NCBI GenBank assembly: GCA_031289445.1
Contig: JAITPL010000138.1
Span: forward strand, 1 to 12,362
Reading direction: 5' to 3'
Length of the DNA stretch: 12,362 nucleotides
Source: Tannerella sp.
GTDB taxonomy: Bacteria > Bacteroidota > Bacteroidia > Bacteroidales > Tannerellaceae
A model generated the notes under the pieces. That model had not been told where the DNA came from. It ran no database searches and saw only the letters and a program-made list of their open reading frames with translations. This document shows positions 6,218 through 12,166 of the stretch, one piece after another. How positions within the stretch are numbered: position 1 is the first letter of the stretch; each line of letters starts with the position of its first letter. A program made the position numbers and the translations under genes.

Positions 6218-7480
6218 ATGCGAATACTGTTTATTATTCCCGGTGCGGGCGATTCGTTTTACTGCGGTAACTGCTTTCGCGACAACCTGATAGCGGCGGC
6301 TCTGCGACGCGCCGGCCACGATGTTATCATCATGCCTGTTTATCTGCCGCTGACCCACCACTCGTTCAAGGCTAACTCGCCTCTCTTCTTCCCGGCTACA
6401 ACTTTCTATGTGGCGCAAAAATTCTTCGGAACTCATAAGATGCCTCGATGGATTGAGCGAATGACAAGCTCAAAAACCGCTCTACGATTAGCTTCTTCAA
6501 TGTCGGGCGCCACTACGGCCGAAGGTATGGAAAGCATGACGCTCTCGATGATAACCGGCGACGACCCTGCTTTCACACAGTATATCAATGTGATGCTCGA
6601 CTGGATAGGCTCGCAGGACAGACCTGAAGTCATTCACCTCTCAAGTTCTTTACTGACCGGTATAGCCAAAGCCATCCGCGAACGCTTTGATATACCTGTC
6701 ATCTGCTCGCTTCAGGACGAAGAAGTCTGGATCGACAGCATGAACAGTAACGACGCGCATCTGGCCTGGCAAGGGATAAGAGATAATCTGCATCATATAG
6801 ACCGCTTCGTAACTACAAGCCGCTTTTATAAAGAGTCCATAATCCGCAAGATACCGCAAATAGCCAACGTAGATGTCGTTTATCCCTGCATCAACAGCGA
6901 AAAGTACGCTTCGACCGACTATCCCGCCGACAACGTGATAGGTTTCTTTTATCGCATGAATCGCGAAAACGGACTTGACATCCTCGCCAAAGCCTTTGTA
7001 CTGCTGAAGCGTCGCAACTCCGTGCCTCGCCTCAAACTCAAGATCGGAGGCGGCTATACAGGCAATAACCGTCCGTTCCTGAAGCAGGTACGGCGGATAC
7101 TGCGCCCCTTTATCGAGGATGTTGAGATAAGCGATTCGTACAACCTCGACGACCATGCAGCCTTCTACCGCTCTATCTCCGTGCTGGCCGTGCCTGTAAC
7201 TTTCTGCGAAAGCGTAGGTCTCTATCTCTGCGAGGCTTTTGCCGCAGGACGACCTGCAGTAGAGCCTGATACCGGCTCGTTTCGCGAGATTGTAGATGAA
7301 GCCGGACTTATTTATTCGCCCAACACCTCCGAAGCCCTTGCCGACGCCCTCGAAAAACTCCTTATCGACAAGGCTCTCCGCGACCGTTGCACCGCCGCCG
7401 CCCTAACCCTCGCACACACCCGCTACAACGAGGAATCAACTGCAAATAAGCTGATTGAAATCTACAATTCCTGCTTGTGA
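6218..7480 (+). CDS. GT4-like glycosyltransferase with YCGNC-FRDN motif
   Basis: A 420-residue GT-B fold glycosyltransferase. The N-terminal domain opens with MRILFIIPGAGDSFYCGNCF and continues RDN (C16 and C19); a Y-C-G-x-C-x-R-D-N motif marks a recognisable subgroup of GT4-like proteins. The C-terminal nucleotide-sugar domain includes YPCINSEKYA, LKLKIGGGYTG and VTFCESVGLYLCEAFAAGRP, with an E-x7-E motif at E331/E339. It then shows GSFREIVDEAGLIY and a terminal helix (ALADALEKLL). There are no membrane segments, so it acts in the cytoplasm, transferring a sugar from an activated donor to an acceptor that cannot be read from sequence. The start ATG at 6218 is preceded by TAAGGA at 6206-6211, a reasonable ribosome-binding site. 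It is the last gene of the run beginning with the oxidoreductase and has no obvious biosynthetic partners here. Confidence 0.9.
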   Translation: MRILFIIPGAGDSFYCGNCFRDNLIAAALRRAGHDVIIMPVYLPLTHHSFKANSPLFFPATTFYVAQKFFGTHKMPRWIERMTSSKTALRLASSMSGATTAEGMESMTLSMITGDDPAFTQYINVMLDWIGSQDRPEVIHLSSSLLTGIAKAIRERFDIPVICSLQDEEVWIDSMNSNDAHLAWQGIRDNLHHIDRFVTTSRFYKESIIRKIPQIANVDVVYPCINSEKYASTDYPADNVIGFFYRMNRENGLDILAKAFVLLKRRNSVPRLKLKIGGGYTGNNRPFLKQVRRILRPFIEDVEISDSYNLDDHAAFYRSISVLAVPVTFCESVGLYLCEAFAAGRPAVEPDTGSFREIVDEAGLIYSPNTSEALADALEKLLIDKALRDRCTAAALTLAHTRYNEESTANKLIEIYNSCL

Positions 7481-7483
7481 AAA

Positions 7484-7506
7484 TATCGCGATAACATCAT
7501 TTTTTT
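7484..7506 (+). terminator. Weak terminator candidate after the glycosyltransferase
   Basis: The 10-base palindrome TATCGCGATA (7484-7493) lies 4 bases after the stop. A run of seven T residues occurs at 7500-7506, but six bases separate it from the short palindrome, which has no real loop. Termination is plausible but weakly supported. Confidence 0.25.
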
Positions 7507-7548
7507 CGTTTTTATCACAGGCATAGTGTATATCTCCAAAATTATTAC

Positions 7549-7556
7549 TATCTTTG
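7549..7556 (+). promoter_or_regulatory. Probable promoter -7 element for the GTPase/two-component unit
   Basis: TATCTTTG is a perfect Bacteroidetes -7 element, 126 bases before the GTPase ATG. The -33 region has only AGTG (7525-7528) about 20 bases upstream, which is a partial match. It marks the start of a leader of roughly 120 bases that contains a tandem repeat. Confidence 0.55.
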
Positions 7557-7600
7557 CATTGAAATAGTTGGCGGGGAGACAATTGCTTCTATTGATATGT

Positions 7601-7667
7601 ATGTCCTAACCGACAAAAAATATGAGATATAGGCATGTCCTAACCGACAAAAAAATATAAGACAGGC
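7601..7667 (+). repeat. Two-copy 34-bp tandem repeat in the leader of the GTPase gene
   Basis: ATGTCCTAACCGACAAAAAA occurs identically at 7601-7620 and 7635-7654. The following bases also match imperfectly: TATGAGATATAGGC against ATATAAGACAGGC. The period is 34. The copies lie between the promoter and the start codon, so they are in the untranslated leader. Each contains ATG TCC TAA. A short frame from ATG 7597 reads M-Y-V-L-T-D-K-K-Y-E-I and stops at 7630-7632. They could be protein-binding sites, RNA elements or a recent duplication. Confidence 0.8.
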
Positions 7668-7682
7668 GAACTGTTAGAAACA

Positions 7683-8771
7683 ATGGAAACAAAATTAATC
7701 ATCGCAGGTGGCTTTCTGGGAGCGGGCAAGACGACTCTGCTTCGGGAAACGGCACAAAGACTGCTGAAAAAAGGATTGCGCGTAGGTTTGATAACTAACG
7801 ACCAAGCTCCCGGACTCGTTGACAGTAAACTACTTGAGCTTAACAACCTCCCTGTAGCCGAAGTGAGCGGCAGTTGTTTTTGTTGCAACTTCAACGGTTT
7901 CATCGACGCTGTACGCAACATACGCCGCAAAACCGACGCCGACATTATCATCGCCGAGCCGGTAGGTAGCTGCACCGACCTTTCGGCCACTATCATGCAG
8001 CCCTTGAAACAATTCTTTAGCAAAGAACTGACGATTGCGCCCCTGAGCGTACTGACCGACCCTACCCGACTGCGCAACATCCTCGACGGCAGTCTGCATC
8101 CCGATGCCGCCTATATCTTCCGCAAACAGTTGGAAGAAAGCGACATCATCCTTATCAATAAAACAGACCTTCTGCAAGCCGACGAACTCGAAAACCTCAA
8201 GCAAAGGACGCAAGCGCTATATCCTGCGGCTACCGTTATGACTGTCAGCGCATTGACTGGCGACGGTCTGGACGAATGGTTGAACGAGACGATGCTGAGC
8301 GGTAGAGCAGCCGGCAGCCATCTCGCCGAAATCGACTACGACACCTATGCCAACGGCGAGGCCGTACTCGGCTGGCTCAACGGTACAATCGCCGTCAACA
8401 ACGGATTCCACATAACCGATTGGGACGAATATACGCTTCGGCTGCTATCATCGCTGGCCGACCAATTCGACGCGGCAGGATATGCCGTAGGACACGTCAA
8501 GGTGATTACCGAGAGTGTTAATTCGTTTACCGCAGGCAACCTTACCGGCACACGCGAAACGCTGTCCATACGCGGCCGGGCAGGAAGCGGCACAGACGCC
8601 AAAGTGATCATCAACGCCCGCGTCGAGACTTCTCCCGAAACGCTCAACGACATCGTGCGCCGGACACTCGATGCTCTGGCCGCCGAAAAATATTACTACA
8701 AAGTCCTTGCATGGCGCTACCTGCAACCCGGACGTCCCAAACCAACACATCGCTTCAATTCCGTTGTATGA
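7683..8771 (+). CDS. COG0523/CobW-type G3E GTPase (putative metallochaperone)
   Basis: A 362-residue GTPase of the G3E class. Walker A is GFLGAGKT at 10-17, and TND at 38-40 follows the second strand. SCFCC (64-68) provides the C-x-C-C metal-binding motif that defines COG0523. IIIAEPVG (88-95) is the Walker B-like region, and NKTD at 159-162 is the guanine-specificity motif. COG0523 proteins couple GTP hydrolysis to metal delivery (zinc, cobalt, nickel or iron). The C-terminal third (from about 220) does not look like a standard CobW C-terminal domain and may define its partner. The metal and the client are unknown. The gene overlaps the histidine kinase start by four bases (ATGA), so translation is coupled. 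A CorA cation channel lies two genes downstream, fitting a metal-related role. The start at 7683 places Walker A at the family's usual distance from the N-terminus. Confidence 0.92.
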   Translation: METKLIIAGGFLGAGKTTLLRETAQRLLKKGLRVGLITNDQAPGLVDSKLLELNNLPVAEVSGSCFCCNFNGFIDAVRNIRRKTDADIIIAEPVGSCTDLSATIMQPLKQFFSKELTIAPLSVLTDPTRLRNILDGSLHPDAAYIFRKQLEESDIILINKTDLLQADELENLKQRTQALYPAATVMTVSALTGDGLDEWLNETMLSGRAAGSHLAEIDYDTYANGEAVLGWLNGTIAVNNGFHITDWDEYTLRLLSSLADQFDAAGYAVGHVKVITESVNSFTAGNLTGTRETLSIRGRAGSGTDAKVIINARVETSPETLNDIVRRTLDALAAEKYYYKVLAWRYLQPGRPKPTHRFNSVV

Positions 8772-9778
8772 AACTATTTGACAAATACAGTTCGTTTAAG
8801 TTGCTGCTCGTCAGCCTGATAAGCGCCGCCTTCGTGGTCTATCCCAATATCTCCTGTCTCGCTTTTGACTTGAGTTTTCTGGATGTCTTCGCGCGCAAGT
8901 TGCATATATGTTTTTTCTTCTATAGATATGCCTTCTTCACTGCGCTGTTCTGGATTCTGCTGGCTATCAACCTGCGACGCCTGAGCGACGCCAAAATAAA
9001 AAAACGCTTCCTCGTCTCACTGCTTGTTACCCTCGCCGCCTACGCCTTCTACGTCGGGCTGTCGGTAACATGCTACCATAAATCCGACTGCTTCGGCAGC
9101 GTGCTGCTCTTTCAGTTCTTCGTCGCCGGCATCCTTAGCGCCATCGCAGGCCACGTCTCGCTGCTCTACCTCGTGCAACGCAAAAAGGAACAGGAAATTG
9201 AACAGTTGAAAATCGAGAATCTGCAAAGCCGCTGCGACGCCCTCGCCAACCAGATTAATCCTCACTTCTTCTTCAATTCGCTCAACGGACTGACCGCCCT
9301 TATCCGCAAGAAAGACGAGGACAAGACGCTCGAATACGTCAACAAACTGTCGGACGTCTTCCGCTATATCCTGCAAAGCGACAAAAAAGGCCTCGTAGAG
9401 CTTGAAGAGGAGCTGCAATTCGTGCAGGCTTTTCGCTATATGATGGAGATAAGGTTTGCCAACAAACTGACTTTCAGCATCAATGTTGACGAACATCAAC
9501 GCAATCTCCATATCCCGGTGCTGTCGATACTGCCGCTGATTGATAACGTCGTAACACACAATACTATCGACAGCCTGCATAAAATGGACGTTTCGATTAC
9601 TCTTAACGAAGCAAACGAACTGGTAGTATCCAACCCTGTCTTCCCCAAACTGACGCCCCCCGTAACCAACGGCACAGGTATCAAGAACTTGGAACACAGA
9701 TTCTTACTGCTGATGAACAAACAAATACGAATCAACTGCAATGATAAAATTTGCACTGTCTATCTACCTCTTAAATAA
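8768..9778 (+). CDS. LytS/YehU-type membrane sensor histidine kinase
   Basis: A 336-residue kinase. Four predicted membrane segments (about 11-29, 48-68, 80-100 and 110-136) are followed by a coiled-coil linker (QRKKEQEIEQLKIENLQ) and the His_kinase (PF06580) block. The phospho-acceptor H166 sits in NQINPHFFFNSLNGL. The ATP-binding domain has an N-box-like LPLIDNVVTHNT (255-266) and a G-box GTGIKNLEHR (302-311). The N-box is unusual: members typically read L-V-E-N-A-x-x-H-G, while here it is I-D-N-V-V-T-H-N. The start is set at 8768 (ATGA overlap with the GTPase stop). An upstream in-frame ATG at 8711 would add 19 polar residues lying inside the GTPase gene and is less likely. It has no large extracellular sensor, so it probably senses a signal in or at the membrane. 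Its partner regulator is 18 bases downstream. Confidence 0.92.
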   Translation: MKLFDKYSSFKLLLVSLISAAFVVYPNISCLAFDLSFLDVFARKLHICFFFYRYAFFTALFWILLAINLRRLSDAKIKKRFLVSLLVTLAAYAFYVGLSVTCYHKSDCFGSVLLFQFFVAGILSAIAGHVSLLYLVQRKKEQEIEQLKIENLQSRCDALANQINPHFFFNSLNGLTALIRKKDEDKTLEYVNKLSDVFRYILQSDKKGLVELEEELQFVQAFRYMMEIRFANKLTFSINVDEHQRNLHIPVLSILPLIDNVVTHNTIDSLHKMDVSITLNEANELVVSNPVFPKLTPPVTNGTGIKNLEHRFLLLMNKQIRINCNDKICTVYLPLK

Positions 9779-9790
9779 ACTTAAATAAAC
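9771..9790 (+). repeat. Perfect 10-bp tandem duplication over the kinase stop codon
   Basis: TTAAATAAAC occurs twice in direct succession. The first copy includes the TAA stop of the kinase; the second supplies additional stops before the regulator start. It is probably a slippage duplication with little effect. Confidence 0.7.
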
Positions 9791-9796
9791 ACAAGG

Positions 9797-10549
9797 ATGG
9801 AAATACTTATTGTTGAAGACGAGACCGTAGCTTACGAAAACTTAGTCAATATACTGACCGAAATAGACCCGGCAATAATAGTGGCCGGCAACACCGAAAG
9901 TGTGAGCCAGACTGTCCAATGGCTACAGTCAAACCATTCTCCCGACCTTATACTGATGGATATTCATCTCTCCGACGGCTCGGCGTTTACAATCTTTAAA
10001 ACCATTCAGGTCAATACGCCGATAATCTTCACTACCGCTTTCGATGAATACGCCATCGAAGCCTTCAAGGTCAACAGCATCGACTATCTGCTTAAACCCA
10101 TCAAAACAGAGGAGCTGAAGCGTGCACTGGCCAAGTTCGCCCGACAGACGCACTCGGAAATAGTTCAGTATCTGGAACGCATTGCGCAACTGACGCCTGT
10201 CGTCAAATACCGCGACCGCCTGCTTGTGCCCATCAAAGACAAACTGATCCCTGTCAACCTCCGCGACGTGTCCTGCTTCTACACAACCGACAAACATACC
10301 GCCGTCTATCTGCGCGACGGTAGCGTCTATCCATATTCCAAAACGCTGGAACAGATTTTATCCTCACTCGATCCTGTTGATTTCATGCGGGCAAACAAGC
10401 AGTTTATCCTCTCGCGCGACAGTGTCCGAAACATCACGATATGGTTTGACAACCGCCTGCTCATCACCCTCGACATAGAGCCGCCCGAACGTGTCTATAT
10501 CAGCAAAAACAAAGCCGCAGAATTTAAGACATGGCTAACGAAAAAATAA
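9797..10549 (+). CDS. LytTR-family response regulator
   Basis: A 250-residue regulator with an N-terminal receiver domain (1-120) and a C-terminal LytTR DNA-binding domain (about 140-248). Receiver residues are intact: acidic pocket E7/D8, phospho-acceptor D55 in LILMDIHLSDG, switch threonine T79/T80 in IIFTTAF, and K100 in YLLKPI. The LytTR part shows the usual pattern of RLLVPIKDKLIPVNLRDV, a strand with YTTDKHTAVYL, and FMRANKQFILSRDSVRNI near the end. Phosphorylation by the upstream LytS-type kinase should increase DNA binding. LytTR proteins recognise direct repeats, so the tandem repeat in the leader of this operon is a natural but untested candidate for autoregulation. It starts 18 bases after the kinase stop with AAGG five bases before the ATG. 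Confidence 0.95.
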   Translation: MEILIVEDETVAYENLVNILTEIDPAIIVAGNTESVSQTVQWLQSNHSPDLILMDIHLSDGSAFTIFKTIQVNTPIIFTTAFDEYAIEAFKVNSIDYLLKPIKTEELKRALAKFARQTHSEIVQYLERIAQLTPVVKYRDRLLVPIKDKLIPVNLRDVSCFYTTDKHTAVYLRDGSVYPYSKTLEQILSSLDPVDFMRANKQFILSRDSVRNITIWFDNRLLITLDIEPPERVYISKNKAAEFKTWLTKK

Positions 10550-10560
10550 GGTTGCCCCTA

Positions 10561-10592
10561 CTTTTAACTTCTAATTTCTAACTTCTAACTTT
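10561..10592 (+). repeat. CTTCTAA/TTTCTAA low-complexity block before corA
   Basis: Iterated TAACTTCTAA, TTTCTAACTTCTAACTTT units fill the gap between the regulator and corA. The reverse complement (AGAAGTTAGAAATT) recurs after corA at 11709-11722. Such octamer-like repeats are common between Bacteroidetes genes. No promoter consensus is seen here, so corA may rely on read-through or an unrecognised promoter. Confidence 0.65.
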
Positions 10593-10596
10593 ATAT

Positions 10597-11682
10597 ATGA
10601 AACGAAGAGGTAAAAAAAGTCGCTACGCTGCAAAGCACCTTCGTCAGAAAGACAACTTACTGTACGAAAACCTGCAATACATCGGGGATTCCGACACCCC
10701 GACAGATTTTGAACTGATAGTTTTCGATTCGGAATCAATCACTAAATCCGATTATTCCAAACCGGCAGAGTTATGCCAAAACTTTGACCTCAAGAAGAAT
10801 AACTGGGTAACTGTGAACGGATTACAGGATGTGAATGAAATACGGTTGCTCTGCGAGAATACCAACATCCCTCGCCTGTGGATGCAGGACATACTGAACT
10901 CCAACCATATCGCAAAGATTGAGGAAGCAACACAGGGAATACTGCTGATTGTGGATTATTACACGCTCAAAGACGAGTTGCTCGACACGCAGAAATTCAG
11001 TTTCTTCCTCGCCAAAAACCTTATGGTCTCGTTTCAGGAAAGCACGGAAGGCGTCTTTGACGAAATAAAAACGGCTTTAGATAACCACGGCGGACGTGTT
11101 CGCGACAAAAGTGTTGACTATCTGCTTAACCTATTGATTAGCAATGTCATAAACAATAATCTGACGGTTTTGGATAAAATCATTGAACAAATGATAGACA
11201 TCGAAGACCTCTTGATGCAATTCTCTGATAATGTGATAAATACGGAGATACAAATCCAGAATGTCAGGAAAAACATCCTGAAAGTACGCAGAGGTATCTT
11301 CCCTCTGCGCGACAACTTCAACGTGCTGCTTAACAGCGCTTTTATCGAACATGTAAATCACATCTACTATAAAGATACCAACGACCACCTCTTGCAAGCC
11401 GTACAGATGGTTACCGGCGCTCAGGAAACAATTTCGTCGCTCGTTGACCTTTATCTGGCTAACAACGACTTGAAAATGAACCGCACAATGAGCCGGCTTA
11501 CTGTAGTTTCTACAATATTTATCCCTCTCACGTTTCTTGTTGGAGTATGGGGTATGAATTTCGCCAATATGCCCGAACTGACTTGGAAATACGGCTATAT
11601 TTTCGCATGGTCGATAATGGCTCTAAGCGTAGTGATAGTTGCTTACTGGCTGAAAAAACAAGGTATGTTCGGAGGAAAGTAG
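10597..11682 (+). CDS. corA: CorA-type divalent cation (Mg2+/Co2+) channel
   Basis: A 361-residue CorA protein. A cytoplasmic N-terminal domain with mixed strands and helices (for example ILLIVDYYTLKDE and KFSFFLAKNLMVSF) is followed by long charged helices forming the stalk. The first membrane helix (about 302-318, VVSTIFIPLTFLVGVW) ends in the signature G-M-N at 319-321. A short external loop (FANMPELTWKYG) follows, then a second helix (about 333-352) and a basic cytoplasmic tail (LKKQGMFGGK). This is the standard CorA pore layout, a homopentamer in the inner membrane. Magnesium is the usual substrate; cobalt and nickel also pass in some members. It follows the regulator gene by 47 bases and may be read as part of the same unit. 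The position after a COG0523 GTPase and a two-component pair suggests metal homeostasis, which is inferred. Confidence 0.95.
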   Translation: MKRRGKKSRYAAKHLRQKDNLLYENLQYIGDSDTPTDFELIVFDSESITKSDYSKPAELCQNFDLKKNNWVTVNGLQDVNEIRLLCENTNIPRLWMQDILNSNHIAKIEEATQGILLIVDYYTLKDELLDTQKFSFFLAKNLMVSFQESTEGVFDEIKTALDNHGGRVRDKSVDYLLNLLISNVINNNLTVLDKIIEQMIDIEDLLMQFSDNVINTEIQIQNVRKNILKVRRGIFPLRDNFNVLLNSAFIEHVNHIYYKDTNDHLLQAVQMVTGAQETISSLVDLYLANNDLKMNRTMSRLTVVSTIFIPLTFLVGVWGMNFANMPELTWKYGYIFAWSIMALSVVIVAYWLKKQGMFGGK

Positions 11683-11694
11683 AAGATAGAAGGT

Positions 11695-11722
11695 AAAAGT
11701 TAGAAAGTAGAAGTTAGAAATT
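11695..11722 (+). repeat. AAGTTAGAA-type low-complexity block after corA, inverted relative to the one before it
   Basis: The AAAAGTTAGAAAGTAGAAGTTAGAAATT type of sequence (positions 11695-11722) shares AGAAGTTAGAAATT with the reverse complement of the block at 10561-10592. The two therefore form an inverted pair around corA. A hairpin of this kind over a kilobase apart is more likely relevant to recombination than to transcription. Confidence 0.55.
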
Positions 11723-11803
11723 CAGAAATTTCAATATGATATTATCGTTATTGAGCATTATGTAATATACTTGTAATCGATGCTTTACATGGAATATTAT
11801 TTT

Positions 11804-11963
11804 ATTATAGATATTGTACTTAGTACAATAAGATCATTATAGATACTGTATTTTGTACAATAGGATCATTATAGATATTGTACTTAGTACAATAAGGTCA
11901 TTATAGATACTGTATTTTGTACAATAAGGTCATTATAGATATTGTACTTAGTACAATAAGGCT
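11804..11963. repeat. Five-copy 32-bp tandem array alternating two unit types (A-B-A-B-A)
   Basis: Units begin with ATTATAGATA at 11804, 11836, 11868, 11900 and 11932, exactly 32 bases apart. Units 1, 3 and 5 contain TATTGTACTTAGTACAATA, a perfect 8-bp dyad around TTA. Units 2 and 4 contain TACTGTATTTTGTACAATA, which differs at three positions and breaks the dyad. The last few bases of each unit also drift (AAGATC, AGGATC, AAGGTC, AAGGTC, AAGGCT). There are no spacers, so it is not a CRISPR array. The period is not a multiple of three and every frame shifts, so it is not coding. Confidence 0.95.
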
Positions 11964-11990
11964 TTTCAAGGTAGAATGTTGCTTTGTAGC

Positions 11991-12000
11991 CTATAATGAC
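11991..12000. repeat. Inverted copy of the array junction
   Basis: CTATAATGAC is the exact reverse complement of GTCATTATAG, the junction between array units (for example 11898-11907 and 11930-11939). Next to it, AGCCT (11988-11992) is the reverse complement of AGGCT (11959-11963) at the array's right end. The array can therefore fold back on this sequence. Confidence 0.6.
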
Positions 12001-12058
12001 GATGGCCACAAACGTATGACTGTCAGGCTATCGCATTTCGCGTCATTCTTTTTACCAA

Positions 12059-12166
12059 CGACGCAATCATAGTTCTATTGATATGAATCGGGCGTAGGGG
12101 CGATCCCTTGCGGTCGCCCATGATAATGCATGGGCGTATTCAATACACCCCTACCGACGCAATCAT
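12059..12166. repeat. 84-bp hairpin-rich element between 12-bp direct repeats
   Basis: CGACGCAATCAT occurs at 12059-12070 and 12155-12166. Between them lie GTAGGGG (12094-12100) and CCCCTAC (12148-12154) as 7-bp inverted ends. Inside are three hairpins: GGCGATCC against GGTCGCC with one bulge (12099-12118), CGCCCATG against CATGGGCG (12115-12122 and 12129-12136), and GTATT against AATAC (12136-12146). Compact GTAGGGGCG-type palindromic elements of this look are recalled as interspersed repeats in several bacterial groups. The right direct repeat abuts the right inverted end, but 23 bases separate the left pair, so the true element boundaries are uncertain. Confidence 0.7.

Larger units (their letters stand above)
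11683..12058. other. Repeat-rich intergenic region after corA
   Basis: No gene is seen. In order it holds the GTTAGAA-type block, about 80 bases of AT-rich DNA without visible structure, the 32-bp-period array, an inverted copy of the array flank, and 58 bases bounded by the 7-bp inverted repeat AATGACG (11995-12001) and CGTCATT (12041-12047). Confidence 0.7.

Noticed and set aside
7587..7599. 13-base match TTCTATTGATATG shared with 12073-12085
   Set aside because: About one such match is expected by chance in a window of this size, and the flanks differ.
8711..8767. Earlier start for the histidine kinase
   Set aside because: It would lie inside the GTPase C-terminus and add polar residues before the first membrane segment; the ATGA overlap at 8768 is the usual coupling arrangement.
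9017..9697. Long minus-strand frame opposite the kinase (226 codons)
   Set aside because: It has no recognisable domain and is a shadow of the strongly supported kinase frame.
11804..11963. CRISPR array
   Set aside because: The repeats are contiguous 32-bp units with no unique spacers, and no cas genes are nearby.
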